Positions 7,101 through 13,384 of a DNA stretch of 16,522 bases are shown here, piece by piece (the first letter of the stretch is position 1; each line of letters opens with the position of its first letter). Origin of the DNA: an uncultured Oscillospiraceae bacterium. Lineage in GTDB: Bacteria > Bacillota > Clostridia > Oscillospirales > Oscillospiraceae. Made by a program: the position numbers and the translations under genes. The notes below the pieces were generated by a model. The model did not search any database. It was not told where the DNA came from and saw nothing but the letters and a program-made list of their open reading frames with translations. Where the stretch lies: the NCBI GenBank assembly GCA_944385595.1, contig CALWXY010000171.1, forward strand, positions 1-16,522, written 5' to 3'.

Positions 7101-8571
7101 ATATTATTTCCTCCTCACTCCCGGCGTTTGGGCGCCGGAAAAAAGTTGTAGTCATGCCGCGCATCTCGGCGGCGAGTTTATGGGTCAGCAGCCCCGGCGG
7201 AAGCCGCCAGCGCCACGAGCCGTCTTTAGAGCCGGGGGTGTTCACACGGGCCTCGGCGCCGAGTTCAAGCCAGTCCTGCATCTGCGCGATGAACAGCGCG
7301 GCAGGCGAGGCCATTCCGGCCCTGATCACGTCGCGCGGGCGCGCGCCGCCGCAGTAGGCGCTCAGAAATTCGAGCTGCCGCTCCGGCATGGCGGAAATCA
7401 GGGCCGCGAGGGTTTCGTTGTCGTGCGTGCCGGTGTAGCACACGCAGTTTTGCTCTATGTTGTGGGGCAGGTAGCTGCTCTCGCAGCCGGGGTCGAAGGC
7501 GAAGCTGAGCACCGCCATGCCGGGCAGACCCGCGCGGCGGCGCAGCTCGTGCACCGGCGGGGTTATCAGCCCCAGATCCTCCGCGATGAACTCCGTGTCG
7601 GGGAAGGAGGCGGTCAGCATATCGGCAAAGGCGGCTCCGGGGCCGGAGTGCCACTGACCTCCGGCGGCGGTCTCGGCGTCGGGCGGGACGCTCCAGTATG
7701 CCTCCAGCGCACGGAAATGGTCTATCCTGATAAGGTCGAAAAGCTCAGCCGAGGCGGCAATGCGCTTTTTCCACCAGGCGAAGCCGTCTTTTTCCATCTC
7801 GTCCCAGCGGTAGAGGGGGTTGCCCCAGAGCTGGCCGGTCTCGCTGAAATAGTCGGGCGGGACGCCGGCGACGGCCAGCGGGCGGAACTGTTCGTCCAGC
7901 TGGAACTGCTCCGGCGAGGCCCAGACGTCCGCCGAATCCGGCGCGACATACATGGGCAGGTCGCCCATGAGGCGCAGGCCGAGCTTGCGGCAGTGCTGCC
8001 GCAGGGCGGAATACTGCTTTTGGAACTGCCGCTGCAAAAAGCACTGGAAATCTATCTCCCGGCTCAGCTCGCAGCTATAATGCTCCATGGCCTCGGGCTC
8101 ACGCCGCCTGATATCCTCAGGCCACTCGTACCACGGGCGCATGTCGAAGCACTGCTTGAGCGCCATGAACATGGCGTAGTCGAGCACTTCCTCTGTGAGC
8201 GGCTCGCCGTCAGGCTCCGAGCGCTCCCAGGCGAGGCGGAGCAGCGGCAGGCGGCTGCGGTAGAGATGCTCATAGTCTATATATTCGCCCGCTGCATCCG
8301 CTTTCGCAATCTCGGACGGGAGCAGCAGCCCCTCGTCGGCGAGCAAATCCAAATCTATGAAATACGGGTTGCCCGCGAAGCTGGAAAAGCTCTGGTACGG
8401 GCTGTCGCCGAAGCCGGTGGGGCCGAGCGGCAGCATCTGCCACACGCTCTGCCCGGCCTCGGCGAGAAATTCGGCGAACTTGTGCGCCGCCGCTCCGAAT
8501 GTACCAATTCCGTGCGGGGAGGGGAGGGAGAACACGGGCATCACGACGCCCGCCTGTCTGGCGCTGTTCAT
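7090..8571 (-). CDS. malQ: 4-alpha-glucanotransferase (amylomaltase, GH77)
   Basis: A 493-residue GH77 enzyme that transfers alpha-1,4-glucan segments between maltodextrins in the cytoplasm. Visible family marks are the N-terminal LPSPHGIGTFG, LPLGPTGFGDSPYQ (48-60), and the catalytic set D284 (nucleophile, RIDHFRAL), E331 (acid/base, AEDLGLI) and D384 (transition-state stabiliser, GTHDNET). Length is typical for the bacterial short form. It begins 10 bases after the glycosylase stop with only a weak G-rich ribosome site (AGGGGG), and overlaps glgP by 11 bases. Its place directly before glgP is a common pairing. Confidence 0.96.
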   Translation of the reverse strand: MNSARQAGVVMPVFSLPSPHGIGTFGAAAHKFAEFLAEAGQSVWQMLPLGPTGFGDSPYQSFSSFAGNPYFIDLDLLADEGLLLPSEIAKADAAGEYIDYEHLYRSRLPLLRLAWERSEPDGEPLTEEVLDYAMFMALKQCFDMRPWYEWPEDIRRREPEAMEHYSCELSREIDFQCFLQRQFQKQYSALRQHCRKLGLRLMGDLPMYVAPDSADVWASPEQFQLDEQFRPLAVAGVPPDYFSETGQLWGNPLYRWDEMEKDGFAWWKKRIAASAELFDLIRIDHFRALEAYWSVPPDAETAAGGQWHSGPGAAFADMLTASFPDTEFIAEDLGLITPPVHELRRRAGLPGMAVLSFAFDPGCESSYLPHNIEQNCVCYTGTHDNETLAALISAMPERQLEFLSAYCGGARPRDVIRAGMASPAALFIAQMQDWLELGAEARVNTPGSKDGSWRWRLPPGLLTHKLAAEMRGMTTTFFRRPNAGSEEEIIYVD

Positions 8572-8581
8572 GGCGCACCCC

Positions 8582-9091
8582 CTATCTGGCGAGCTTGAAT
8601 CGCCAGAGTTTTTCTCTGTCGGCCTCGTCGGCGTAGGCTATGCCGACGCGCCTGTCTGTTGTGACCGACGCCTGAGTGCCGTCGTCCTCAAACCAAAGCT
8701 CATTGTCGCTCACGGCGCTGCGGCGGTTGAATCCGCCGCCTACGCCAAGGCGCTTTGTGAGCTTGCCCGGCCCCTCGAAGCCCTCGCAGGCGCGGATGAG
8801 CACGCCCTGCGGGAAGCCCTCCTCGCCGGTGATGACGTTCATCAGCCAGTGTATGCCGTAGCAGAGGTAGACGTAAAAGACGCCGCTCCTGCCGTACAGC
8901 AGCTCGGTGCGCGGCGTGCGTCCGCGGTGGGCGTGACAGGCTGTGTCCTCCTCGCCGCGGTAGGCCTCGGTCTCGGTGATGCGCAGGCGCAGCTCGCCGC
9001 CGTCCGGCAGCTTTCGCACTATCAGCTTGCCGACCAGCTCCGGCGCGACCTCGAGGCAGTCGCGCGCGAAGAAGTCCTCGCCGAGCCTCAT
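8582..9091 (-). CDS. mpg: DNA-3-methyladenine glycosylase (AAG/MPG type)
   Basis: A 169-residue base-excision repair enzyme of the AAG/MPG family, which removes alkylated purines such as 3-methyladenine and hypoxanthine. The signature ITETEAY carries the water-activating E42 and the intercalating-pocket Y44; ACHAHRGRTPRTELLYG and FYVYLCYGIHWLMNV follow as in the family. It is somewhat shorter than most bacterial members (near 200), but start and end blocks are intact. Its ATG overlaps the gatD stop in an ATGA, and malQ follows after 10 bases, so it is translated as part of the murT operon. A repair enzyme between cell-wall and glycogen genes has no obvious functional link and probably reflects housekeeping co-transcription. 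Confidence 0.93.
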   Translation of the reverse strand: MRLGEDFFARDCLEVAPELVGKLIVRKLPDGGELRLRITETEAYRGEEDTACHAHRGRTPRTELLYGRSGVFYVYLCYGIHWLMNVITGEEGFPQGVLIRACEGFEGPGKLTKRLGVGGGFNRRSAVSDNELWFEDDGTQASVTTDRRVGIAYADEADREKLWRFKLAR

Positions 9092-9819
9092 TGCGCCAGC
9101 CTCCCGAGCATGTACTCGTGCGCGGCGAGCTCGTACTTGTCGTCGAGCGGCTCAAGGCTCACGGAGCCGTATCTGCGCTCGAGCGCGGTTTTGAGCAGAA
9201 AATCGGCAAAGGCTGGATTTTTCGGCAGGATGGGGCCGTGCGAATACGAGCCGAAGGCGTTTTTGTAGCGTGCGCCCTCGGTGCCGTCCTCGCCGTTGTT
9301 GCCCCTGCCGCAGATGACTGTGCCGAGCGGCGTGCAGCCGGGGCCGAGATAGGTGCGGCCGCTGTGGTTCTCAAAGCCGACGACCAGACTGCCGCTGTTT
9401 TCCCCGGTGCAGCGGAAGAGCATATTGCCAATCATGCGCTCGCTGCGCCCCTCGGTGTACAGATCCATTGCGCCGATGAAGTCGCAGCGGACTCCGTCGT
9501 GCGTGAGGTAGTGGCTGCCCATCATCTGATAGCCGCCGCAGATGGTGAGGAAGGTCTTGCCGTCCTCCACGGCGGCGCGGATATCGGCGGCGCGCCCGGC
9601 TGCGAGGTCGGAGAGCAAAACCTCCTGCTCGAAATCCTGGCCTCCGCCTATGAAAAACATGTCGAATTGAGTGAGGTCGCATTTCTCGCCGACGCGCACG
9701 CCGGTGACGGCGGCCTCTATGCCGCGCGCCGTGAGGCGGCGGCGTATGCAGATTATATTTCCCTGGTCGCCGTAGAGGTTGAGGGCGTCAGGGTAGAGGT
9801 GGCAGATTTTAAGCTCCAA
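9088..9819 (-). CDS. gatD: Lipid II isoglutaminyl synthase, glutamine amidotransferase subunit GatD
   Basis: A class I glutamine amidotransferase (CobB/CobQ-like) that hydrolyses glutamine and passes ammonia to MurT, which amidates the D-Glu of lipid II. Visible: LKICHLYPDALNLYGDQGN at the N-terminus, FFIGGGQDFEQ, the nucleophile C94 in TICGGYQMMG and the catalytic H194 in GSYSHGPILPKNP. The frame is open from ATG 9858, but that would overlap murT by 26 bases. TTG 9819 has AAGGAGGA about 8 bases upstream, lies just after the murT stop, gives a 243-residue protein and places the nucleophile at residue 94, as in S. aureus GatD. The TTG start is therefore preferred. It overlaps mpg by 4 bases. 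Confidence 0.93.
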   Translation of the reverse strand: MELKICHLYPDALNLYGDQGNIICIRRRLTARGIEAAVTGVRVGEKCDLTQFDMFFIGGGQDFEQEVLLSDLAAGRAADIRAAVEDGKTFLTICGGYQMMGSHYLTHDGVRCDFIGAMDLYTEGRSERMIGNMLFRCTGENSGSLVVGFENHSGRTYLGPGCTPLGTVICGRGNNGEDGTEGARYKNAFGSYSHGPILPKNPAFADFLLKTALERRYGSVSLEPLDDKYELAAHEYMLGRLAQ

Positions 9820-9832
9820 GCCCTTCTCCTCC

Positions 9833-11200
9833 TTATTCCCAGAAATTGCTGACGCCAAACTTCTCGCTCAGCCTGCGGCGCAGGTCGAGCATGGCGGTGT
9901 AGGTCGGCATGACGAACACCGGCGTCTCGGAGGAGGCCATGCGCTCTATCAGCTCGTCGTAGTCGTAGACGACCTCGAGCATGGAATCGGGTATGCCGGC
10001 GTAGATGAGGCGCAGCGCCATATCGTCGGCTCTGATTCCGGAGACGAGCACCTTTTTCAGCGATTCGCCCATGCCGAGCAGCACCTCGAAGTTGACATCC
10101 CAAATCCAGGAGATGTCGGTGCCGTCGGCATAGTTGTCGTTCAGGCAGATGACGAACACGGCGTCGCCGTCGAGGTTGGTGAGGAAATTCAGCACCTGAT
10201 TGCAGCCCGCGGGGTTTTTGACGAGAATCATGCGGATGGGGGAGAGGCCGAAGTCGAACTTCTCCATGCGCCCGAAGGCGCACTCGAAGCCGCCGAGGGC
10301 GGAGAGCGCCTCGCTCGCGCTGAACCCAAACTCAGTCAGCGCTGTGAATGCGCCGACGGCGTTGTAGATGTTGAAGCCGCCGGGCAGGCTGATGTCCGCC
10401 GTGTGGCTCGCGCCGTCGGCGGTAATCTCTATGCGGCTGCTGTCCGCGGTCTGGCTGAGAATGCGGGTGACGGACACCCGGGGCTTCGGGCGTGAGTAGC
10501 CGCATTTCGGGCAGCGGTAGCCGCCGAGGTGGGCGTAGGTGACGTAGTCGTACTCATACTCGCTTTTGCAGCGGATGCAGTATGGCGCGTCGCTCACCTC
10601 GGAGACTCTGTTTTTATATATAGGAACATCCACGCCGAAAAATACCGTGCGGTTCGGCAGCTCGGCGGCGAGGGAGGCGGTAAGCGAGCAGTCGGCGTTG
10701 AGGCAGAGCGTCGCCTCCGGGGCGGCGGAGAGGCCGATGCGGATGTTCTCAAGCGTGTGCGCGACCTCGCCGTAGCGGTCGAGCTGGTCGCGGAAGATGT
10801 TGGTAACCAGCACGAGCGACGGCCTCAGCTGCCGGACGATGGCCTTGGTTGCGGCCTCGTCGCACTCGATTACGGCGTATTCGCATTTGGGTCTGCCGAA
10901 GATGGTGGAGTGCGCGGCGAACTCGGCGGTGATGCCGGTTATGAGGTTCGCGCCGGATTTATTTGCGAAATAGCTTTTGCCAGTCTGGATAAAAGCCTGC
11001 TCGACAATGCGCGCGCTGGTGGTCTTGCCGTTGGTGCCGGTGATGACCACGGTTTTGACGTTCTTGGCGAGATATCCCAGAAGATTTGGGCAGATGCGCA
11101 GTGCGACTTTGCCGGGCAGGGCGGTTCCTCCGCGGCCCATGAGGCGGAGGGCGAGGCGCGTGAGCTTGCACGCGATAATGGCCGGAATTTGCATATTCAT
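9833..11200 (-). CDS. murT: Lipid II isoglutaminyl synthase, Mur ligase-like subunit MurT
   Basis: A 455-residue Mur-ligase-like ATPase that, with GatD, converts the alpha-carboxyl of D-Glu in the lipid II stem peptide to D-iso-Gln, a modification typical of Gram-positive cell walls. Visible: P-loop GTNGKTT at 55-61, NIFRDQLDRYGE, a four-cysteine zinc knuckle insertion with C208, C211, C230 and C233 as in characterised MurT, and the C-terminal DUF1727 block with LNDNYADGTDISWIWD, which contains the Asp thought to complete the GatD active site. First gene of a five-gene operon. No ribosome site precedes ATG 11200 (or the second in-frame ATG 11194); the -10 box ends 7 bases before the ATG, implying a leaderless mRNA. 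Confidence 0.95.
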   Translation of the reverse strand: MNMQIPAIIACKLTRLALRLMGRGGTALPGKVALRICPNLLGYLAKNVKTVVITGTNGKTTSARIVEQAFIQTGKSYFANKSGANLITGITAEFAAHSTIFGRPKCEYAVIECDEAATKAIVRQLRPSLVLVTNIFRDQLDRYGEVAHTLENIRIGLSAAPEATLCLNADCSLTASLAAELPNRTVFFGVDVPIYKNRVSEVSDAPYCIRCKSEYEYDYVTYAHLGGYRCPKCGYSRPKPRVSVTRILSQTADSSRIEITADGASHTADISLPGGFNIYNAVGAFTALTEFGFSASEALSALGGFECAFGRMEKFDFGLSPIRMILVKNPAGCNQVLNFLTNLDGDAVFVICLNDNYADGTDISWIWDVNFEVLLGMGESLKKVLVSGIRADDMALRLIYAGIPDSMLEVVYDYDELIERMASSETPVFVMPTYTAMLDLRRRLSEKFGVSNFWE

Positions 11201-11207
11201 AAGTCTG

Positions 11208-11235
11208 ATTATACCATTTATAATAAGAATTTCAA
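11208..11235 (-). promoter_or_regulatory. Promoter of the murT operon (predicts leaderless transcript)
   Basis: On the minus strand TTGAAA (11230-11235), a 16-base spacer and a perfect TATAAT (11208-11213). Only 7 bases separate the -10 box from the murT ATG, so the transcript should start at or one base before the start codon. Confidence 0.75.
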
Positions 11236-11248
11236 GTATGTCATATCC

Positions 11249-11283
11249 GAAAGCCGCACAGCGCAGTCGGTTGAGCGGCTTTC
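11249..11283. repeat. Inverted repeat between the divergent murT and tRNA promoters
   Basis: GAAAGCCGC (11249-11257) and its exact complement GCGGCTTTC (11275-11283) are separated by 17 bases. It lies between the two promoters and overlaps neither -35. No T-run follows on either strand, so it is not a terminator. Role unknown. Confidence 0.4.
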
Positions 11284-11301
11284 CGGTGGGAAATGTTATG
11301 C

Positions 11302-11330
11302 TTTACATTTTAACCTGTTTTTGCTATAAT
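11302..11330 (+). promoter_or_regulatory. Promoter of the tRNA-Arg gene
   Basis: TTTACA at 11302-11307, a 17-base spacer and a perfect TATAAT at 11325-11330, ending 17 bases before the mature tRNA. Confidence 0.85.
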
Positions 11331-11347
11331 AATTAGCGCTTTAACGA

Positions 11348-11424
11348 GCGCCCGTAGCTCAGTTGGATAGAGCGTCAGACTCCGACTCTGAAGGTCGCTG
11401 GTTCGAATCCAGTCGGGCGTACCA
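11348..11424 (+). tRNA. tRNA-Arg(CCG)
   Basis: A 77-base cloverleaf with encoded CCA: acceptor stem GCGCCCG (11348-11354) pairs with CGGGCGT (11414-11420, one terminal G-U), D-arm GCTC/GAGC, anticodon stem TCAGA/TCTGA with loop CTCCGAC and anticodon CCG (11382-11384) reading the CGG codon, T-arm CTGG/CCAG closing a TTCGAAT loop. CCG in an arginine-type tRNA fits the GC-rich genome. Own promoter and terminator; monocistronic. Confidence 0.96.
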
Positions 11425-11460
11425 AAAAAGTGAGACATCCAGAGGATGTCTCACTTTTTT
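11424..11460 (+). terminator. Strong terminator of the tRNA-Arg gene
   Basis: A perfect inverted repeat (11424-11440 with 11444-11460) with a 3-base AGA loop, A-run on the left and T-run on the right. The right arm is also the first part of the 105-bp direct repeat that follows. Confidence 0.88.
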
Positions 11461-11548
11461 GGTTTCCGGGGGAATTTTAACTGCTCGGGGCAGCAGAGCC
11501 GCCCCTGCGCTTTTCGCCGCACTCGCGGCGCGCCCCAGAAGGGGCGTA
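11444..11548 (+). repeat. Direct repeat downstream of tRNA-Arg, copy 1 (105 bp)
   Basis: This 105-bp unit recurs at 11569-11673 with the same length and about 6 mismatches, all in its first half; the last 60 or so bases are identical. It folds into consecutive hairpins: CTGCT/AGCAG (11481-11496), CGCCGC/GCGGCG (11515-11530) and CGCCCC/GGGGCG (11531-11546). It ends in GGGGCGTAC, close to the tRNA 3' end CGGGCGTACCA. Reading frames across it look spurious. No gene is seen in 11425-11812. Confidence 0.85.
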
Positions 11549-11568
11549 CAAATATGCGGGCATCCCCT

Positions 11569-11673
11569 GGATGTCTCACTTCTTTGCTTTCCGTGGTAAT
11601 CTTAACTGCTCAGGGCAGCAGAGCCGCCCCTGCGCTTTTCGCCGCACTCGCGGCGCGCCCCAGAAGGGGCGTA
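11569..11673 (+). repeat. Direct repeat downstream of tRNA-Arg, copy 2 (105 bp)
   Basis: Second copy, 125 bases after the first. Its three hairpins are kept, including a mismatch confined to the loop of the first one. The terminator-like start of copy 1 is weakened here: the T-run is interrupted (CTTCTTT) and the left arm is shortened to CATCC pairing with GGATG. Confidence 0.85.
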
Positions 11674-11723
11674 TTCTCTCCCAGCCAAAATAAATATCGA
11701 ATATCAAAATTTGATTTTGCATA

Positions 11724-11753
11724 TTGCACATTGATGTCGGCTGGTGATATACT
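11724..11753 (+). promoter_or_regulatory. Probable promoter of the thiolase-fold/DUF35 operon
   Basis: TTGCAC at 11724-11729, an 18-base spacer and TATACT at 11748-11753. Transcription should begin near 11760, leaving a leader of about 53 bases. Confidence 0.6.
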
Positions 11754-11784
11754 TGTCCTGCAAATGCCTGAAAATATGTGCGCT

Positions 11785-11796
11785 TTTGCGCGCAAA
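11785..11796. promoter_or_regulatory. 12-bp palindrome in the thiolase-fold gene leader
   Basis: TTTGCGCGCAAA is an exact palindrome just before the AGAGGAGGA ribosome site. It lies in the predicted 5' leader and could be an operator or a small hairpin near the ribosome site. Function unproven. Confidence 0.35.
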
Positions 11797-11812
11797 GAGG
11801 AGGATAAAATAC

Positions 11813-12994
11813 ATGCGTGAAGTTGGTATAGTTGGCGTCGGCCATACCAAATTCGGAAAATCAGACCTGCCGTTCCTTGATTTGCTGGGCGCCGCCGCCC
11901 TCGAGGCGCTGGACGATGCCGGCATCAAGACCGGCGAGGGCCACTGCGTCGACCAGCTGTTCGTCTCTTCGATGGGAGCCTCCATCCAGAACCGCATAAG
12001 CGGCTCTGCCTCGGCCCTCGTCGACTCGCTCAACCTGCGCCCGGCCATGGCCGAGTGCGTCGAAAACGGCCCCGCCTCCGGCGGCAGCGCCGTCAAGCTC
12101 GGCTACATGGCCATCGCCAGCGGCATGTGCGACTGCGTGCTCGTCGTCGGCGGTGAAAAGATGGGCAAGGGCAAGGAGGCGACTGATTTCGTCGCCACCA
12201 TGCTGCACCCCGAGGCCGAGTATCCCTACGGCCTCACGCTCACCTCGTTCGCCGCCATGTTCACCCGTCTCATCATGGACAAATACGGCGTCACCAGCGA
12301 GGATCTCGCCCGCATAGCCGTCAAAAACCACGCCAACGCCTGCCACAACCCCGTGGCCCAGCTCCAGAAGCCCGTCTCCCTCGAGGCAATCACCACCGGC
12401 CCCGATATGGAGAAGATAAATCCCCCCGTCGCCGAGCCTCTCCGCCGCTACGACGTCTGCCCGATGTCCGACGGCGCTGCGGCAGTCGTCCTCTGCGCCA
12501 TGGATATAGCGGATAAGTTCAAGCGCCGCCCCGTCCGCATAGCGGGTATAGGCCAGGCCACCGACACCCACTGCGTCGCCAACCGCGCCGTCCCCACCGA
12601 CCTCCTGGCCGTCCGCCTCGCCTCGCAGAAGGCATATAAGATGGCCGGACTCACCGCCGACGATATGGACTGCGCCGAGCTGCACGACGCCTTCCAGATT
12701 CTCGAGCTTGTCGAGTCCGAGGAGGCCGGCTTCTTCCCGCGCGGCCAGGGTCACATCGGCATCCGCAACGGCGAGACTGAAATCGGCGGACGCATTCCCA
12801 TCAACACCTCCGGCGGCCTGAAGGCCAAGGGTCACCCCCTCGGCGCAACTGGTATTTCCCAGATTATAGAGGTCGTGAAGCAGCTCCGCGGCGAGGCCGC
12901 CGGCCGTCAGGTCGAGGGCGCCAAAGCCGGACTGTGCGTCAATTTCGGCGGTTTCGGCAACAATGTCGTCGCTACCGTCCTGACCAAAGACTGA
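11813..12994 (+). CDS. Thiolase-fold (SCP2/archaeal acetyltransferase-type) protein lacking the nucleophilic cysteine
   Basis: A 393-residue member of the thiolase superfamily, SCP2/lipid-transfer type. The later catalytic blocks are present: HDAF with H291, and GHPLGATG with H341 in NTSGGLKAKGHPLGATG. The N-terminal nucleophile motif, normally E-x-x-C-A-S-G, reads ECVENGPASGG, putting P87 where the acyl-accepting cysteine should be; C82 is five residues too early. Ordinary thiolase chemistry is thus doubtful. A DUF35 zinc-ribbon/OB partner follows after 13 bases, as in archaeal thiolase/HMG-CoA synthase complexes and in bacterial Ltp/ChsH2-type aldolases, whose thiolase-fold subunit also lacks the cysteine. 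An open extension to ATG 11744 exists, but the strong AGGAGG site 8 bases before ATG 11813 and conserved REVGIVGVGHTKFGK fix the start. Family sure, reaction not. Confidence 0.88.
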   Translation: MREVGIVGVGHTKFGKSDLPFLDLLGAAALEALDDAGIKTGEGHCVDQLFVSSMGASIQNRISGSASALVDSLNLRPAMAECVENGPASGGSAVKLGYMAIASGMCDCVLVVGGEKMGKGKEATDFVATMLHPEAEYPYGLTLTSFAAMFTRLIMDKYGVTSEDLARIAVKNHANACHNPVAQLQKPVSLEAITTGPDMEKINPPVAEPLRRYDVCPMSDGAAAVVLCAMDIADKFKRRPVRIAGIGQATDTHCVANRAVPTDLLAVRLASQKAYKMAGLTADDMDCAELHDAFQILELVESEEAGFFPRGQGHIGIRNGETEIGGRIPINTSGGLKAKGHPLGATGISQIIEVVKQLRGEAAGRQVEGAKAGLCVNFGGFGNNVVATVLTKD

Positions 12995-13007
12995 GGAGGT
13001 TAGACTA

Positions 13008-13337
13008 ATGTACGGATATCGCTGCAAAAAATGCGGAAAGCTCCACCATCCCGCCCGCCTTGTCTGCGACAAGTGCGAGGGACGTGAGTTCACCGAGGAA
13101 ATACTCGACGGTGAGGGCACCCTCCTCACCTATACCAGAGTCCACAATCTGCCCGCCGGCATAGACAAGCCCGTGCTCGACTTCGGCATAGTCCAGATGC
13201 GCGAGGGCGTGTGCGTCTCCGGCCAGCTCGACATCGACGGCGAGATTTACACCGGCATGAAGGTGCGCGCCACCGAGGGCGTCGTCAGAGTGATGAACGG
13301 CGTCGAGCACACCGGCTTCATCTTCGTGAAAGCCTGA
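13008..13337 (+). CDS. DUF35 zinc-ribbon/OB-fold partner protein
   Basis: A 109-residue protein with an N-terminal rubredoxin-like zinc ribbon (C6, C9, C20, C23 in YRCKKCGKLHHPARLVCDKC) followed by a small OB domain, the architecture of DUF35/ChsH2-C-terminal proteins. Such proteins bind thiolase-fold subunits and help form a channel for CoA substrates. It follows the thiolase-fold gene by 13 bases, with a GAGGAGG site before its ATG, and the two end at a shared terminator, so the products very probably form a complex. No dehydratase or hydratase domain is fused to it. Family well supported, substrate unknown. Confidence 0.9.
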   Translation: MYGYRCKKCGKLHHPARLVCDKCEGREFTEEILDGEGTLLTYTRVHNLPAGIDKPVLDFGIVQMREGVCVSGQLDIDGEIYTGMKVRATEGVVRVMNGVEHTGFIFVKA

Positions 13338-13344
13338 GAATCAT

Positions 13345-13380
13345 AAAAAGTCCCGCGCTGATAAAGCGCGGGACTTTTTT
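13345..13380. terminator. Bidirectional terminator between the DUF35 and DUF3048 genes
   Basis: A perfect 10-bp GC-rich stem (13350-13359 with 13365-13374), loop GATAA, flanked by an A-run on the left and a T-run on the right. It serves the convergent genes on both strands. Confidence 0.88.
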
Positions 13381-13384
13381 GTGC

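Noticed and set aside
7018..8598. A 526-codon plus-strand open frame opposite malQ and the start of glgP.
   Set aside because: Antisense shadow caused by high GC third positions; malQ and glgP show full catalytic motifs on the other strand and the shadow has none.
11444..11673. The direct repeats as a CRISPR array or integron attC sites.
   Set aside because: Only two 105-bp units with a 20-base gap, no cas or integrase gene in the window, and unit length far too long for CRISPR repeats.
11744..11812. Upstream extension of the thiolase-fold protein to ATG 11744.
   Set aside because: The extension overlaps the predicted -10 box and lies before the strong ribosome site at 11796-11804; the family N-terminus begins at ATG 11813.
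11363..11820. Open frames across the tRNA-Arg gene and its downstream repeats (peptides containing RGSRAAPALFAALAARPRRG).
   Set aside because: They overlap the tRNA or its terminator, have no ribosome site, and simply translate the two direct repeats; the hairpin structure, not a reading frame, is what is kept between copies.
11861..13129. A 422-codon minus-strand open frame opposite the thiolase-fold and DUF35 genes.
   Set aside because: Shadow of two clear gene families; it runs across their operon junction and has repetitive acidic/Val-Ala composition.
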